This document shows, one piece after another, positions 10,616 to 22,079 of a stretch of DNA of 64,000 nucleotides. Source of the DNA: Ciona savignyi (taxonomy: Eukaryota; Chordata; Ascidiacea; Phlebobranchia; Cionidae). The notes under the pieces were generated by a model. That model saw nothing but the letters and a program-made list of their open reading frames with translations, was not told the origin of the DNA and searched no databases. The translations under genes were made by a program, and so were the position numbers. How positions within the stretch are numbered: the stretch's first letter is position 1; each line of letters begins with the position of its first letter. The stretch covers positions 152,012 to 216,011 of the forward strand of contig CH001344.1 in the NCBI GenBank assembly GCA_000149265.1, read 5' to 3'.

Positions 10616-10800
10616 TTTGGCGGGAGAGGATGTAAGATAGATATCTCGACCCATTAATGTTTTATTTATGTATTATAAATCATAAGTTGCGTCACAACCA
10701 AATTACGTCACAGTGGTAGTTTGTGTTACAATATCTAAACTCGACCGCGTGTTAGTACGGTAGAAGCTGCATGGCATCGAGCAATTCCCAGGAGAGTGTG
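10616..10800 (+). repeat. BEL polypurine tract and 3' LTR (right part lost)
   Basis: GGCGGGAGAGGA (10619-10630) is a polypurine tract right before TGTAAGATAG (10631), the likely LTR start. The block 10676-10765 matches the 5' LTR at about 3570-3660. Matching ends near 10765-10800, shortly before an inverted-repeat element that starts at 10807. Confidence 0.6.
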
Positions 10801-10806
10801 TTTCAT

Positions 10807-11367
10807 GCGGAACGACAAAATATTTTTTCTTTTTTGTTTGGAGGCCGTTTCTTCTCTTTTTAAATTGTATAGCGCCCTAAATGAGTTTCAAACCGCACCT
10901 CCTTCAATATGCGGTATGATGAATATAAAAGTAGCAGTTAATTAAACTGTTTTTCACAGATTAAGTACCGGTATTATATCGATACCTCTGCAATGTACAA
11001 TGACCCCGTGGTTGACTAGTTGGGTTAGGATTAGTGTTCAGGTAGAGATTAGCGTTAGGGTTGGGGTTAGAGTATATTATATTAGTGTTGGGGTTGAGAT
11101 TAGCGCTGGGGTTGGGGTTAGAGTTTAAAGTTAGTTTTCACACAAATATTGTATGCACTTTCCCTCTTTTTAGTGTTTTCCCATTATTCCACTGGTTTCA
11201 AGCAATGTCAACTTAGTGCATATCCCAAGCACACAACCGAATAGCCATCAATTGGTTTTAAAACCCATCACCTTTCGCCTGACAGTTTGACGCGCTACTG
11301 ATAGTGATATACAATTTGAAAAGAGAAGAATTGGCCTCCAAAAAAAAAAAAGATTTTGTCGTTCCGC
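10807..11367. mobile_element. Non-autonomous inverted-repeat element (MITE-like, 561 bp)
   Basis: Long terminal inverted repeats of about 70 bp: left GCGGAACGACAAAAT...GGAGGCC...TTCTTCTC...AAATTGTATA, right its reverse complement ending GTCGTTCCGC. Flanks TTTCAT and TTTCAC look like a 5-6 bp target duplication with one mismatch. The interior includes a degenerate GTTAGGGTTGGGGTT stretch (11027-11135) and no ORF. Superfamily not assigned. Confidence 0.65.
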
Positions 11368-12910
11368 TTTCACCACAACTCGCATAGAAAGACATTAAAT
11401 TTAATTAGGTGCAAAACAAATATTGCGCTTTAACATTTAAGGAAATATGGCTTAGGGTAAGATAGAATATTCATGTTTATCTCCGTGGAAGGGAAACCAA
11501 GGGGAATATCACACGGGCAATCGTCAGATTACCTCGCCCCCACCGTCGGGTTACGGTTAATAGGCTAAATAGGCATTACCTCAGTTTATTGCGATCAATA
11601 AAATTTAAGATGATTACCAAGAGAGGACTGACTACACGTCATTTGCCGCGGGTGTATCAACAGTGACGAATCAGAAAAAGTGTTGCAGACTTTCCGGCGT
11701 ACAAAGTCTCTATTTTTAATTATTGCTCTCCTACCGCTAAGTAATAGGGATTATGGATGTGAATAAGTGACATAATGAGGAACCGATAACCAACTCTATA
11801 TGTACATTAGATAAGTGGTACGTGTTACACTTTTAGGCATGGTTCTCGATAGCCTGTAGTCAGCAGCTCTCAAGAATATATGTATAAAATGCTCGTATTC
11901 ACGTAAGCAGTATAAAATCACAACCAACTTTAAAACACAATGTAATGGTTTATAAAATGAAATGGGCGGTAAACTCTAACGGTTTTTGGCGGGTAAGATA
12001 ACGATAAATGCGACAGTTAATTATTCTCAAAGAATTTGTTACTAGGGCATCATCAACTAATCAGCACACGCACCAAAATCACGTACCAAGATAAAACATG
12101 CAACAGTACCTAGTTCTATTCCGATAAGTCGACACGATACCAAACGACACAGATGTTATTATTATATAGTTTTATTTAAACTTTGTTAGATAACACAATG
12201 TTATACAAATAGAACGTAACGTAGGACTAGTTATATTTACATCATGTGCTTCTCCACTAAAAGGTGGACGGATTACAGATCTTCAAATGAAGTTAAAAAG
12301 TTGATTTTTACATCTTCTTTGTTATTATGGGGGGTATGCTTACTGGGGTTTGCTTAAGGATATTCTTTGTTAATAAAACTTAAGTAAAATTTGTAATGAA
12401 ATATTCTTTTTCTAATGATTGATTTTCCAAAAGCATCCTCGTGCGAGATAAAATACAACCGCAAACGTAACAAATACATCAAACAAATAAACAAATAAAA
12501 TAAAAAAATGAAAATTTATTATTGTGTAGCAGAATCACATGACTGGTACGTCAGTCCTCATCATGCCGCCAGCAACAGACAAAATTAAAAACTTCATAAA
12601 GCATTGTTCATGCCGTGTAATTAGCACATTTAAAGCGTTTTTTTGTTTTTGTTGACTCTTTACACTTTTGCTCGCAAGAGACTTACACATTTGGGGCGAA
12701 TTGCAATGATGTGTGTATACCAGGGCATGTTGGGCACCATATTGATTCAGTCTGTATAGGATAAATTTTATCACTCTTTTCGCGATACTGCGTAGGCTGT
12801 TATACGATCAGCGTAATACATTTTTTTAATATTCTTATATTGTATTCACCGTTTGATATTCAGCATTTGTCTTATTTTTGCATAGTTCATTTTAAACAGT
12901 GACATATATA
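11368..12910. other. Intergenic, nothing recognised
   Basis: AT-rich, no credible coding sequence. Short ORFs here lack splice context and known motifs. Confidence 0.35.
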
Positions 12911-12924
12911 GCTCTTTTATTCTT

Positions 12925-13098
12925 TCTTTATTAATGTTTAATAGCCTGGTAAGTAAGTACCAAAGCGAAAACAAAAGGACCACCTTTAAAACTCAAAGCA
13001 AATGTTTCTCAACTAATAACTTGGTCAAACAGGTAGGAGCAGCGGATAAACATATTGGTGACACGGACGTGAGCCTTGTGTTTATTTGAAATGTCGAC
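12925..13098 (-). repeat. Diverged gypsy-1-family LTR fragment
   Basis: It resembles the right two-thirds of the gypsy-1 LTR: TTTATTAATGTTTAATAG, then GCAGCGGATAAACATATT, ACACGGACGTGAGCC and GTTTATTTGAAATGTCGACA at the end. No coding sequence of the element is next to it, so it is probably an old solo LTR or fragment. Confidence 0.4.
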
Positions 13099-13654
13099 AG
13101 TGTGCTGGTACGCAGCATTTAACGGAAGGAATGCGGATTCGAAACTTATTTCTAGGGAGATGGTAGTGTTCCCGTGCGAGACATCTATACATGGATCCAA
13201 TAAATAAAATGTTCTACAGAAACATATTTAATCCTTTACAACATGCTGCATTGACTTCGGTAACCTGCCAGTTACTCGTTTGAAAATGCCGACATAAAAG
13301 AAATGTTATTGAGCTTTATATACATGTTACGACCCCTTTGCTTATGTGCGTAGAGCTTTGGCGTGCCCTCGTTTAAAACAAAACGCTTCGCGATTGGAAT
13401 AAAATGGTAACTAAAAATCCCCCCCTCGGTTATGACTCTAAATACGTGGCAATGACGTAAATCCATGAAAAAAGAATAAAAAATCAGGATTTCGGTCAAC
13501 GCTAATAATTACGAAAGAACCTGTGGGACAAAAAGTCGCCGATGTACGATGGGGTAAAAGAAATATATGACTTTCTATGTCAGAATTTGGAGTGACAGCT
13601 GTTTTTGTGAGGTCAGTTTGCATTGGAGAGATAGGAAAAATAATAAGTTAAACG

Positions 13655-13920
13655 CCTCCTTACACTGACGAAGTGTGGCTATCCACAATTACCGCTGTGA
13701 CGGATTCCGTTCGGGCTGATGATCGAGCAAAGGTGATGCAAGATATTCCGCTAGGTAGAGAGGTTAATGAACGTGTTTTTGACATCAATCGGTGCGTTGA
13801 AGACGACGAGTTCAGATTCGACATCACTCTCCCGACAAAACCGCTGACACGACGAGGTATGCTTTCCGTTACCAAGTTACTTTTCGATCCATTAGACTTC
13901 GTTGCCCCCGTTGTATTGCA
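13655..13920 (+). pseudogene. BEL/Pao pol fragment (post-RT segment)
   Basis: An open frame carries DEVWLSTITAVTDSVRADDR, VNERVFDINRCVEDDEFRF and KPLTRRGMLSVTKLLFDPLDFVAP. The KP-TRRG-LS...FDPL-F-AP block is a hallmark of BEL/Pao pol between reverse transcriptase and RNase H. This is exactly the kind of segment missing from the interrupted BEL copy at 3.6-10.8 kb. No LTRs are visible here. It is an isolated remnant. Confidence 0.7.
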
Positions 13921-13954
13921 TGTCCCCCGTTGTATTGTATGTCGACTTTATTAA

Positions 13955-15050
13955 AGTTGAAATAAACTAATACCTTGGGTTTTTACTGTAACACAAACAA
14001 AACCAGGTAAGTAACTCATAAAATAAACGTTAACGGTGGCAACTACAAAGTAGTAGCAATTATTACGTAATAAAATAAATTTAACAACTGGATAATCAAA
14101 CAAAACCGCCAAACGTGTGGTAAATTATAAACGTAAAACAAATTAATATAAATTCCTATCCATGTGTTTCATTGTCCGCTAGATGTTTGCCCGGCGACCC
14201 GACATTCACCAGAGGGTAACAGCCAAACAAGGTGGAATATCGACCACCATCAATGTAAGTTCTGTTGTTATGACAATCGGTCGTTCAACTTTGGAATGTT
14301 TTGTCAAACCACAAATATCTTTGTTCAAACAGCGATCGACATTGTTGCGTAGTCTATAGGATATGAGGTCAACTTTGGGCTAAAGGAGAAAAAGGCAATT
14401 ACGATGGTGTTTTCGCGTTTCTGTGCTATAAAATGTAACATCTCATTCAGCTATTTATTACCTTGGTTAGAAACTGTGTACTGCAGCACATAAGGAACAA
14501 CATTGATAGTTGACTAAGCTATTGATAACAAATATATTTGTAACTTAATTGCAACGGAGATCTCCTGCGGGGAAAACTATTCAATCAGCAGAGCAGCAGA
14601 AGGGACTTGTGGCAGAGGAGGCGATCTGTGGTCCTCGCTGGTGTTTCGTGTGCAAAGGTGAGACGCGTCGTATTCAGCCGTAGAATTGTGTGCATGATTG
14701 ATATCCACGTGATGGTTTGAAGCGTTAACATTGCTGCCCAGCTACATTTTGACATCCAGAAGCGCAAGCGAAGAAAAATGCGAGCAAGAAATCTATTTAA
14801 ATTGTAACTAACACACAAGGTGTATTTGTAACTAACACCACCCTAAGTTCAAATAGAGACTTGTGAAATAATAACAAAATCCTGATAAACAACTATTAAT
14901 TGATATTAACAAAATCCACCACGCAGAAACAATTTAATCAACGGTGGAAACGATCAAACACGAAGCGGCTGTGACAAGCAGGTGGTCGACGATACTTCCT
15001 GGGGTTCCTGTAAAAGGGGTAGATAAGACCGAAGATAATAAGAGCATCTT
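13955..15050. other. Intergenic, nothing recognised
   Basis: No supported gene. A TATA-like TTATATAATTAG at 15049-15060 lies about 80 bases upstream of the small ORF at 15137. Confidence 0.35.
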
Positions 15051-15136
15051 ATATAATTAGAACTTGGTATACCTCGACTTAGAGAGGCGAGTAATCCTTC
15101 ACTTTTCCTCTGTGATTCCCTGCACAAAGTGTAAAC

Positions 15137-15334
15137 ATGAGGCTGAAGAGAAATATATGTTTAATACTCATAATAATTTTATCAAAATCTGCAGAAAGCC
15201 TAAAAAACCAGCTTTTGCGGAGAAAAGAATCAACGAGAACGGACATCGGTGGAGACGAAACAAGTATCCCGTGTTCCTTGCTGGGGCTTCGACAACACAG
15301 TGAAAGCGTGAGCGGAATCGTATTTAATAATTAG
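15137..15334 (+). CDS. Candidate small secreted peptide precursor (65 aa)
   Basis: ATG in a good context (GTAAACATGA) opens 65 codons. The N terminus is a near-perfect signal peptide: MRLKRN, then a hydrophobic core ICLILIIIL, then SKSAES with small residues for cleavage near residue 20. The mature part is about 45 residues and contains a basic LLRRK, one Cys in SIPCSLLG and no membrane segment. A TATA-like box sits about 80 bases upstream and an AATAAA about 130 bases after the stop (about 15465). GTGAGC at about 15309 could be a splice donor, so the C terminus may differ. I do not recognise a family. A host-defence or signalling peptide is possible, and so is a chance ORF. Confidence 0.35.
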   Translation: MRLKRNICLILIIILSKSAESLKNQLLRRKESTRTDIGGDETSIPCSLLGLRQHSESVSGIVFNN

Positions 15335-15407
15335 TTGTTGATGTGTGTAGTCGTAGTAAAACGTTTGTCAGCAATTCTCATCCGATTGTGCAGTTGTGGG
15401 TTAAAAC

Positions 15408-16615
15408 TAGGGCTGCAATGATACATTTGAAAATGTATCGATAATCGCTGGTCCACGAATCGCGATAATAAAGACAAGTAAACATGGGGAATTCCCAATA
15501 TCTAAACTTATTTTCTGTAATGGACTGAAATGCATTTCTTGGTGACAATTAACAATATATAATATAAAATTCCCAATATAACGCTTGTAAATGAAATCAA
15601 CCTTATTTATAAATAATGCATTAAACATACAAATCCATGTGCAAAACCTAACCAGGATTTATAACTACTGGCCAGAAACGAAAAGTTTGACAGAAAAGCA
15701 CCGTTCGTAAATAATGCGTTTTTAGCACCCCGGCTTTATTTTTGCTTTTATCGGGGCAAGTGCATTTGGCCGCTGGTCGCTAACCCAAAAGGTCACTTTA
15801 GGCTGTCCTTCGAAATTGTAAAGTCGGCGCCTGTCCGATGTCTGGCTCCAGTAACTTACAGTATACAATTTAGAATATAGACTATATAAGCACAGCAATA
15901 TTTTATTCTGTAAGCTGCATTCTTTTACTGAGAATGCAGCGCATTACGCGATTGGTGACATATATTTTGTACGGTACATACAAACCAATATATAGCAAGG
16001 AGGGGAGACTTTTTGACGCCTATTTTAATTGCGATAATGACTGGCGTTTTAAATACAAAGGGTGTGTATACTCGTCGTAAATACGACGCAAATTACTTGT
16101 AAGTAAAAATACGTTCACATACGTGTTCTACAAACAATATACGTAATCATTATACTTAAACAATTATATAAGTTCCCGAAAGCATCGATTCACCACACGT
16201 TCAATTACACAATACACCATTCTCAAGGCGGTTGTTGAACTTTATATTACGTAATATAACCTATATCATGCTATGTTTGTAAGTAAGAAAAGTTAGCTTG
16301 TATAAATCCAAATGTATGATACCTTGGCCTAATGAACTAATTATAAATGAAAAATATTATAAACATATCACCCCTAATAATACACAATAATATGCGTAGG
16401 AACGATCATTACATCACCATTGCAAGTGTTACAATAGGTTTTCGACATAACAATGCATTTGTGAGTGAATAAACACTATTTTTACTATACAAAAAGACGT
16501 GTTAGGTTAAGTTTTCCTGATAAAACAAGGCGTGTGGTATGATATTAGCGATATTAGTATCGTAGCTGAGTGAAATCGATTAAATCGCGATTATCGATAT
16601 ATTGTACAGCACTCA
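15408..16615. mobile_element. hAT-like non-autonomous element (about 1.2 kb)
   Basis: The left end TAGGGCTGCAATGATACA...ATCGATAATCGC matches, as a reverse complement, the right end GCGATTATCGATATATTGTACAGCACTCA. The GGGCTGCAA start is common in hAT-type elements. Flanking bases (GTTAAAAC and ATTCAAAC) match at 6 of 8 positions, a possible decayed 8-bp duplication. No transposase frame is inside. Confidence 0.5.
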
Positions 16616-16769
16616 TTCAAACATAGTGTGGAATATTGCTCTACAACGTGAAATTTGCGACCAGATATATAAACTTTATATATTTAGGTGCTCGCCAATA
16701 CGGTACCAGCACTGATTTTGCTTTCCTGTGTCTTGCGGAGGCTTCAAGCTCAAAGTGTGAGAAGCTGAA

Positions 16770-16793
16770 ATGGACCTGGAAGAACAAGCCGGG
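16770..16793 (+). CDS. Possible first coding exon (8 codons, phase-0 donor)
   Basis: ATG GAC CTG GAA GAA CAA GCC GGG is followed at once by GTAAGT, a strong donor. A TATA-like ATATATAAACTTTATATATT lies about 100 bases upstream. The phase would fit the NLR exon at 34813, but no intermediate exon was identified and the distance is 18 kb. Very short, so the support is weak. Confidence 0.2.
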
Positions 16794-16799
16794 GTAAGT

Positions 16800-18309
16800 T
16801 ATATACCAATATTATACCAAGTCCCATATGTTTCATATACATTGGGTCGTCACACACACATACAATGTACACAGTTTGAGCTAAAACTGCGAGACATCAA
16901 TTCTGAGCGTGTTTAAACTGTTTAACGACAGAACTCCGCAGCGAAATGTTTGTTTTCCGTTCATCCTGCTGTTCTCTGTTTAAAGCAATAAATGCGTTAT
17001 TTAACCTGGGGAATGATATTTCGGGTAAACCATGGTAATCCTAAATATTGGAAGTAGCTGTTACATTTACGGGCCGGTGCACCTATCTTACTAAACTCAA
17101 TTAATGCTTTTGTATAATCATTGGCAATTCAATGCGTTTTTATATTAACAAAAGGAGAATGATTTATTTACCCCGAAGCGATTTAAAATTAGCTCTATGC
17201 TAGTTCTAGCATGTGTCATTTGTTTTCGCTGGGAATATGTTAATGCACATGTAGCATATAACGTGGATTTAGAAATATACAGCACTTTTGTTGTGTTTTT
17301 AATCTTATTTCAGACATTATATGTGACCGTGTAAATATGATAAACACTCACTTACACTTTTTCACATTTGATTTTCTTAATTAAATAATCGTTGGAGTAT
17401 ATTTTATGAAGCCAGTCAGCGAAGACTGGTTGCAGCCGAAACTTGTTGGGTTGAATATTTTCACAATGGTCACGTGATAAAAGGCGGACTGTTGTGGACT
17501 AATTAAAAATATTAAGTTTTAAACCCGCACTTATAATACATATGTATATTGTGCAGTGACAATAGTCATTCAATATAGTTACGCAACAATGCGCATTATT
17601 GTTGCATCAAATGGGATTTAAAGTTAATAAATCATGTTTAATTCGGTTTAAATTTATGTTTAAAGAAATTCCTTCACAAATAATATATATGCGTTTAATT
17701 AACATATATAATTTGTGGCGTCATATTCACCTTGGTTAAAGTATCTAACAAGACTAAATTCATCAATTATCACATGTGTGGGCTCGCGCTTTTCTTTTTG
17801 GATGCGTTTGCGTTGGCTAAGCTTGCTGCCAAAAGCTGCGTCACGATCTCTTGCGAGCTGCGCAGCGAAAAGTCTATAGTTCACTCTGCACAAAACCCCT
17901 ACTAATTATAATGGTAGCTGCGATTTGTAAAGTATAAATCTCAAATTCAAATACTAACTCTTGATTTAGTTTAATTGTATTCTGCGTCTCATTCAATATA
18001 CCGTTATGTTCGGGAAGCAAGTTACTTAGGTAAATGCAAGTTATCTATAGTCTGAGGCATAGGCGTCGAAAAATGCAGAAAAACGTGCACAAGTGGGGTG
18101 GGTGCTTTTTTATCTATATATTCGCGGCGTCTACATTCATTAGCCATTGAAAAGCACTTTTCATGCATTCCTATTTGTCTATGTATGGCAGAACCTTCGA
18201 GCGCGTATTTATTGCGTTGCGCGGCGAAAACACAGAGAGAAAAATACTTTAAAGTGTATGAGACTAATAATAAGAGGGTGTTGTTGTTATGCTATGATGC
18301 ATTTTGTAT
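16800..18309. other. No supported gene
   Basis: AT-rich sequence. A short stem-loop CCAGTC-AGCGAA-GACTGG sits at about 17414-17430. ORFs at 17699-17893 and 18098-18416 have no recognised motif. Confidence 0.35.
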
Positions 18310-18660
18310 TTCCGACCTCCCACTTTAAAAAAAAAGTTGGACGCTTTCGCATGATAGCCCGTGCTTTCGGTATGGAGAAACGCACCACGGGTATTAAGTT
18401 TCCTAGTTTTTTATAGGCCCATTTACAATATAAGAATAAAAAAGTCGCTAGTCAGTGATTTACGCGTCTAAAATAAGGTTGTGTTTATATAGGCCGACCC
18501 AATCCAGAAAATATTTTATGTTCCGGTTGGGTTCTAACCTTCCGGATTGGAGCCAAAGGTCCTTATACAAAAATTGGTCTTCTAGACGTAAACCATTCCG
18601 CTTTCATTACTAGTGTGGAATAATTGTTGAAACTACTGTTATATCCCAACGGTTATATGT
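18310..18660 (+). repeat. Dispersed repeat family D, part 1
   Basis: It aligns along most of its length with 60620-60970. Shared blocks: GCTTTCGGTATGGAGAAACG, ATAGTCGC/AGTCGCTAGTCAG, GAGCCAAAGGTCC or the matching GCAGCCAAAGGTCC, and GACGTAAACCATTC. Both copies are followed about 1 kb later by the part-2 repeat. Origin unknown. Confidence 0.55.
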
Positions 18661-18719
18661 GTGCGCGTCTAGGATATCTCAGTGCGTAATTACGTAGTTG
18701 CGCTTTGATCTCCGCAGTT

Positions 18720-18860
18720 ATGGGCCTAACGGGCAACACTAAAAGAATGGAAAGAGGAAAGGCGGAAAACTGCTTCTAAAACTATGGAAAATAATTCCAA
18801 TCCAACCCTAAACACTAATCTAAACCCCAGAGCTAACCCAAACACCAACCCCAATTTAAA
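18720..18860. repeat. Repeat with GGGCAACACTAAAAG start
   Basis: GGGCAACACTAAAAGAATGGAAAGAGG and the following AC-rich stretch (AACCCTAAACACTAAT) correspond to 38290-38400. The AC-rich part looks like degenerate telomere-type repeats. Confidence 0.4.
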
Positions 18861-19554
18861 AAATAATTCTAATACCACAATATTTGTTTAAAAGAGTTGT
18901 AGCGGCTGCTTATTGAACTAAATAATTAATTTGACTTTACAAGGTAGACGGGTAGCAGTTTAGCTTTATTATTACAGTTTGACTCCGATAAGCGCAACGG
19001 TACAATTACTATAATGCATAAGCATAACCGGCTACGTAGTTTTATATATGGGGACGGGCTGTAGGGTACGTTAAGCGTATTCCCGCCCTCGAGAGCACCA
19101 GAGCCTAGGCTATACATACTGTGGATTTGGAAACACAGTGCTGTATAAGCCTAGACATCTCTGTCTTTGTTTCTCTGATGAAATGAGGTCTTTTATACGC
19201 GATTTTGTAACCGAGGAAAAAAAGCATTGCAGAATATCTAAAAGACTCACAATAGATAATGTTTGCGCGTTATACAATAGATTATCTCCGCACGTTGAAT
19301 TTAGAAGTTTTCTCGGTCGCGTTAATTGCATCGTGAATTGAGACCGTCGTTCGTCATTTAGCGATTCTTTTGTTCCTTGTAATTTTCTTGGAACGATCTT
19401 GCCAACAGCCAATTATGTCGGTACGACAGAGTGCATGTGTGCGAATTCTTACTGTTCTGACACTTACTATTACAACTAGACTTAGAAACTTTAATTCTTT
19501 ATGTTTTACTTTCTGTGTTTAACTAATAGCGGAACTTTACAACATATATTGAAA

Positions 19555-19720
19555 GAATAATGTTTTTTAGCGCTTTCGCACGAGTCATCCTAAGGATACA
19601 CGTGCCTACTCTTTTCGACCAGGTGCAAGGGGACTAGGACCAAACAATCCTTTCACACACGCTTTGCCAAAAATTATTTATTATAGTTAAAATCGGTTAT
19701 CTTTTTTTAACTCTTGCGTA
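19555..19720 (+). repeat. Dispersed repeat family D, part 2 (copy a)
   Basis: Shares CGCACGAGTCATCC, ACGTGCCTACTCTTT, AGGTGCAAG and CCAAACAATCC with 20260-20420 and 61270-61400. These are three copies of one unit in the same orientation. Confidence 0.5.
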
Positions 19721-20029
19721 ACCACTACCAAATATTTGAATTCCGTGTTGTTTCGCCTGGTAGATATTTAGAGGACTGCGTACATTACACAAATTAGCAC
19801 AAATAGTCCTGACTTACACGAGGCAGAAATCACTTAACTCGCTGTAACAATGGTTATATCAACGAGCGGATTAGTATTACATTAAAAGCCAGCGTAGACC
19901 ACCGCAGCTGATCGCGGATTGATATAAATTTAAATAAATCCAAAATTGTTTTGTTTATTGCAAATACGGTTTTCCATATTTGTAATAGGGGGCCGAATTA
20001 AACCGCATAAACCGATTCTGTGAAAACGC

Positions 20030-20440
20030 ATCAGCTATAAAGCATTATTTATAAAAAATATTGAGTCAAAAAGGGCATAGATTCAACAAAGCTAAATCTT
20101 GTAAACAACACTAAATCATTGGATTTTCAATCTGGAAATTTTAATTATGCCAAACGCGTGAGCTATGGAGTTTAGAAAAAAAATTTTTTTCCGCTTTTAA
20201 TTAATAGCGTACTTTAATAATTTAAAGAAATATTAGTTACTCTCTTGTATTATCATCGTGAGCTGAGCGCGTTCGCAAGAGTTTTCAAAGAGATACACGC
20301 GTTGCTCTTTACGACCCGATGCAGGTGCAAGATGGACCGGGGCCAAACAATCCTTACATACACATTTAGGCGAAGTTTGCTTAATAATTTAAGTTAAAGG
20401 AAACGGATAACATTTTTTAACTGTCATAAATACCTTTGCT
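20030..20440 (+). repeat. Dispersed repeat family D, part 2 (copy b)
   Basis: Aligns with 61050-61420 including ATAGATTCAACA, AATTTTAATT, TACTCTCT, GGTGCAAG, GGCCAAACAATCCTTA and GAAACGGATAA. The same order of blocks at 18.3-20.4 kb and 60.6-61.4 kb indicates two copies of one longer element, with extra sequence in the first. Confidence 0.55.
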
Positions 20441-20478
20441 TCCGCATATAAAACTTTCACTTTGAATATATTTCTTAA

Positions 20479-21560
20479 CTGGAGAGTATCAACCACGTGT
20501 TTAACCACCACTATTTGTAAAACACATGTTGCATGCCATATATTCCCATGCTACAGGGTCCCTAACCACATTTTGTAATTTAATGAGCACTGTTCCGTAT
20601 GTAGTTCTTTGTTCTCTGCAAGCATAAACGCATGGGTCCCATAGTTATCATATACCAAACATTCATACACCATGTGTAGGCCAAAAAGAACTAAATTGTG
20701 TTAGATTTACAAAGATTTTATGCACAAATGTTTTAAATTAAAGCTTTTTTTAAGTGATCTGTATTAAAATGAAGCTAAATTCCTAAAACATTTCGATTTA
20801 GTTTTTCATGGATTCGGGGAATTCCTTATGGGCTTGGTACATAAGTGGATCATGTTAACTATCAATTCTTAAAGTTTTAATCCGATTTGACAAATCCTTG
20901 TTGGTGGAGATGACAGTGCAATATGGCATGCTTGTCACAATCATGAGTTAGGAACATATCTTCGTTTTTAAGGGAGTTACCCTATGTAAATATTTTCTTT
21001 CTTTTAAGTGACAAGGGTGTGGCTAACGATCTAGCATTCCCACAAAATCTGATCAAAATTAGAGCAGTCGTTTAAACGCCATGTCCCGAAAAGCTAATTT
21101 TTTAGAAAAATAACTGTTTTGGATTATAACGTCTCTGGGAATTCCCCTAGATTTATCACCCACAATTTTGCTCCTGCGTAATCTAGACCATGTTTTCTAA
21201 CAAATGACAAAGCTTTATTACTATTTTATTCTTCCTTCTGGTAGATGTCGGGTCGTCATGCCAAGCCTGTCACAATCATGATTTGAGAACAAAATCTTAT
21301 TTTTAGGGTATTTCCCTTAATATTTTTTTTATTTTTTCTAATTGTTAAATTTGTAGTTAATGCACTTACATTCCACCAAATCTGAATCAGATTAAAGCAG
21401 CCGTTCAAGCGCTATGCCTCAAAAAGCTAGTTTGTTTAAGAAAAAATACCGTTTTGGTTTTCAACCTCTCAGGGGAATTCCCCTTTATTTATCACCCAAA
21501 ATGTTGGTTTTTGCATATCTAGACCATGTTGTCTAATGAATGGTTCTTCAGTACACTGTC
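20479..21560 (-). mobile_element. Satellite-bearing CTRR-end element, copy 1 (truncated)
   Basis: The terminus read on the minus strand is ...GTTGATACTCT-CCAG followed by TT, matching the ends of copies at 24289 and 44765 and 48589. Inside are the family's approximately 340-bp units with a GGGAATTCCC core (about 20815, 21137, 21474), TCTAGACCATGTT and TGTCACAATCATGA. The other terminus (ATGGGTCCC hairpin and A/T tract) is missing. Confidence 0.65.
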
Positions 21561-21569
21561 TTAACGGCT

Positions 21570-21837
21570 TACCATCGGACCAATTACAAGGACTTGTAAC
21601 GTTTTAGCAATTTAAAACCATGCACGGCTATTGGAAAAACACGTAAAACTAATAAAAATATTTCTTATTAAATACGTCACTTAACAATATATTATCAGGT
21701 TACAAATCCAATTTGATATCCATGTTTTGTGAAGAAGTCTGCTCGTTGGTTAACAACAACAATAAACAAAGAAAGAGATATTCCGTGTTTGGTATGATAT
21801 TGGGCAACATGTTTTGATAAACTATTAAAATAATTCC
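21570..21837. other. No feature recognised
   Basis: AT-rich spacer between the satellite-bearing element and a BEL fragment. Confidence 0.35.
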
Positions 21838-22079
21838 TTGGCGTGTTGGCCTCAACGTTACATTGACTTTATTTTAAAGGAATCCGTTCCAGTATTCCAG
21901 GATACCTCACGTGCTCGTTCAATTGACAGCGCATGCAGGTCTAAAGTGAACATTGATAAAGATACTTTATCAACTGGAATTGCACGTAAAACTCTTTTGA
22001 CATTAGTTAAGAACTTGGTTAGGTAAAACCCCCCCTCGCAAGCAATGGAACTATCCGTGCTACTTACTAGTTTGTGCAT
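21838..22079 (-). pseudogene. BEL/Pao pol fragment
   Basis: The minus frame reads GGFYLTKFLTNVKRVLRAIP, then LDLHALSIERAREVSWNTGTDSF. This corresponds to the BEL/Pao segment just after the reverse transcriptase (G-F-L-KF-SN...VL..IP...DL..L..ERALGV.W). It is another isolated piece of the region deleted from the large BEL copy. No LTR seen. Confidence 0.7.

Larger units (their letters stand above)
3565..10800 (+). mobile_element. BEL/Pao LTR retrotransposon, interrupted by a Ty3/gypsy element
   Basis: Order on the + strand: LTR (3565-3925), gag start and pol up to the reverse transcriptase palm (4058-5340), gypsy element (5341-8845), the late reverse transcriptase/RNase H and integrase part of BEL pol (8846-10541), polypurine tract and 3' LTR (10631 on). 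The two BEL halves share strand and order. The reverse-transcriptase core between them is missing, so gypsy arrival was accompanied or followed by a deletion of several hundred bases of BEL pol. Confidence 0.75.

Noticed and set aside
11027..11135. Interstitial telomere
   Set aside because: Units are degenerate (GTTAGGG mixed with GTTGGGG and GTTGAGA) and short, and they sit inside an inverted-repeat element.
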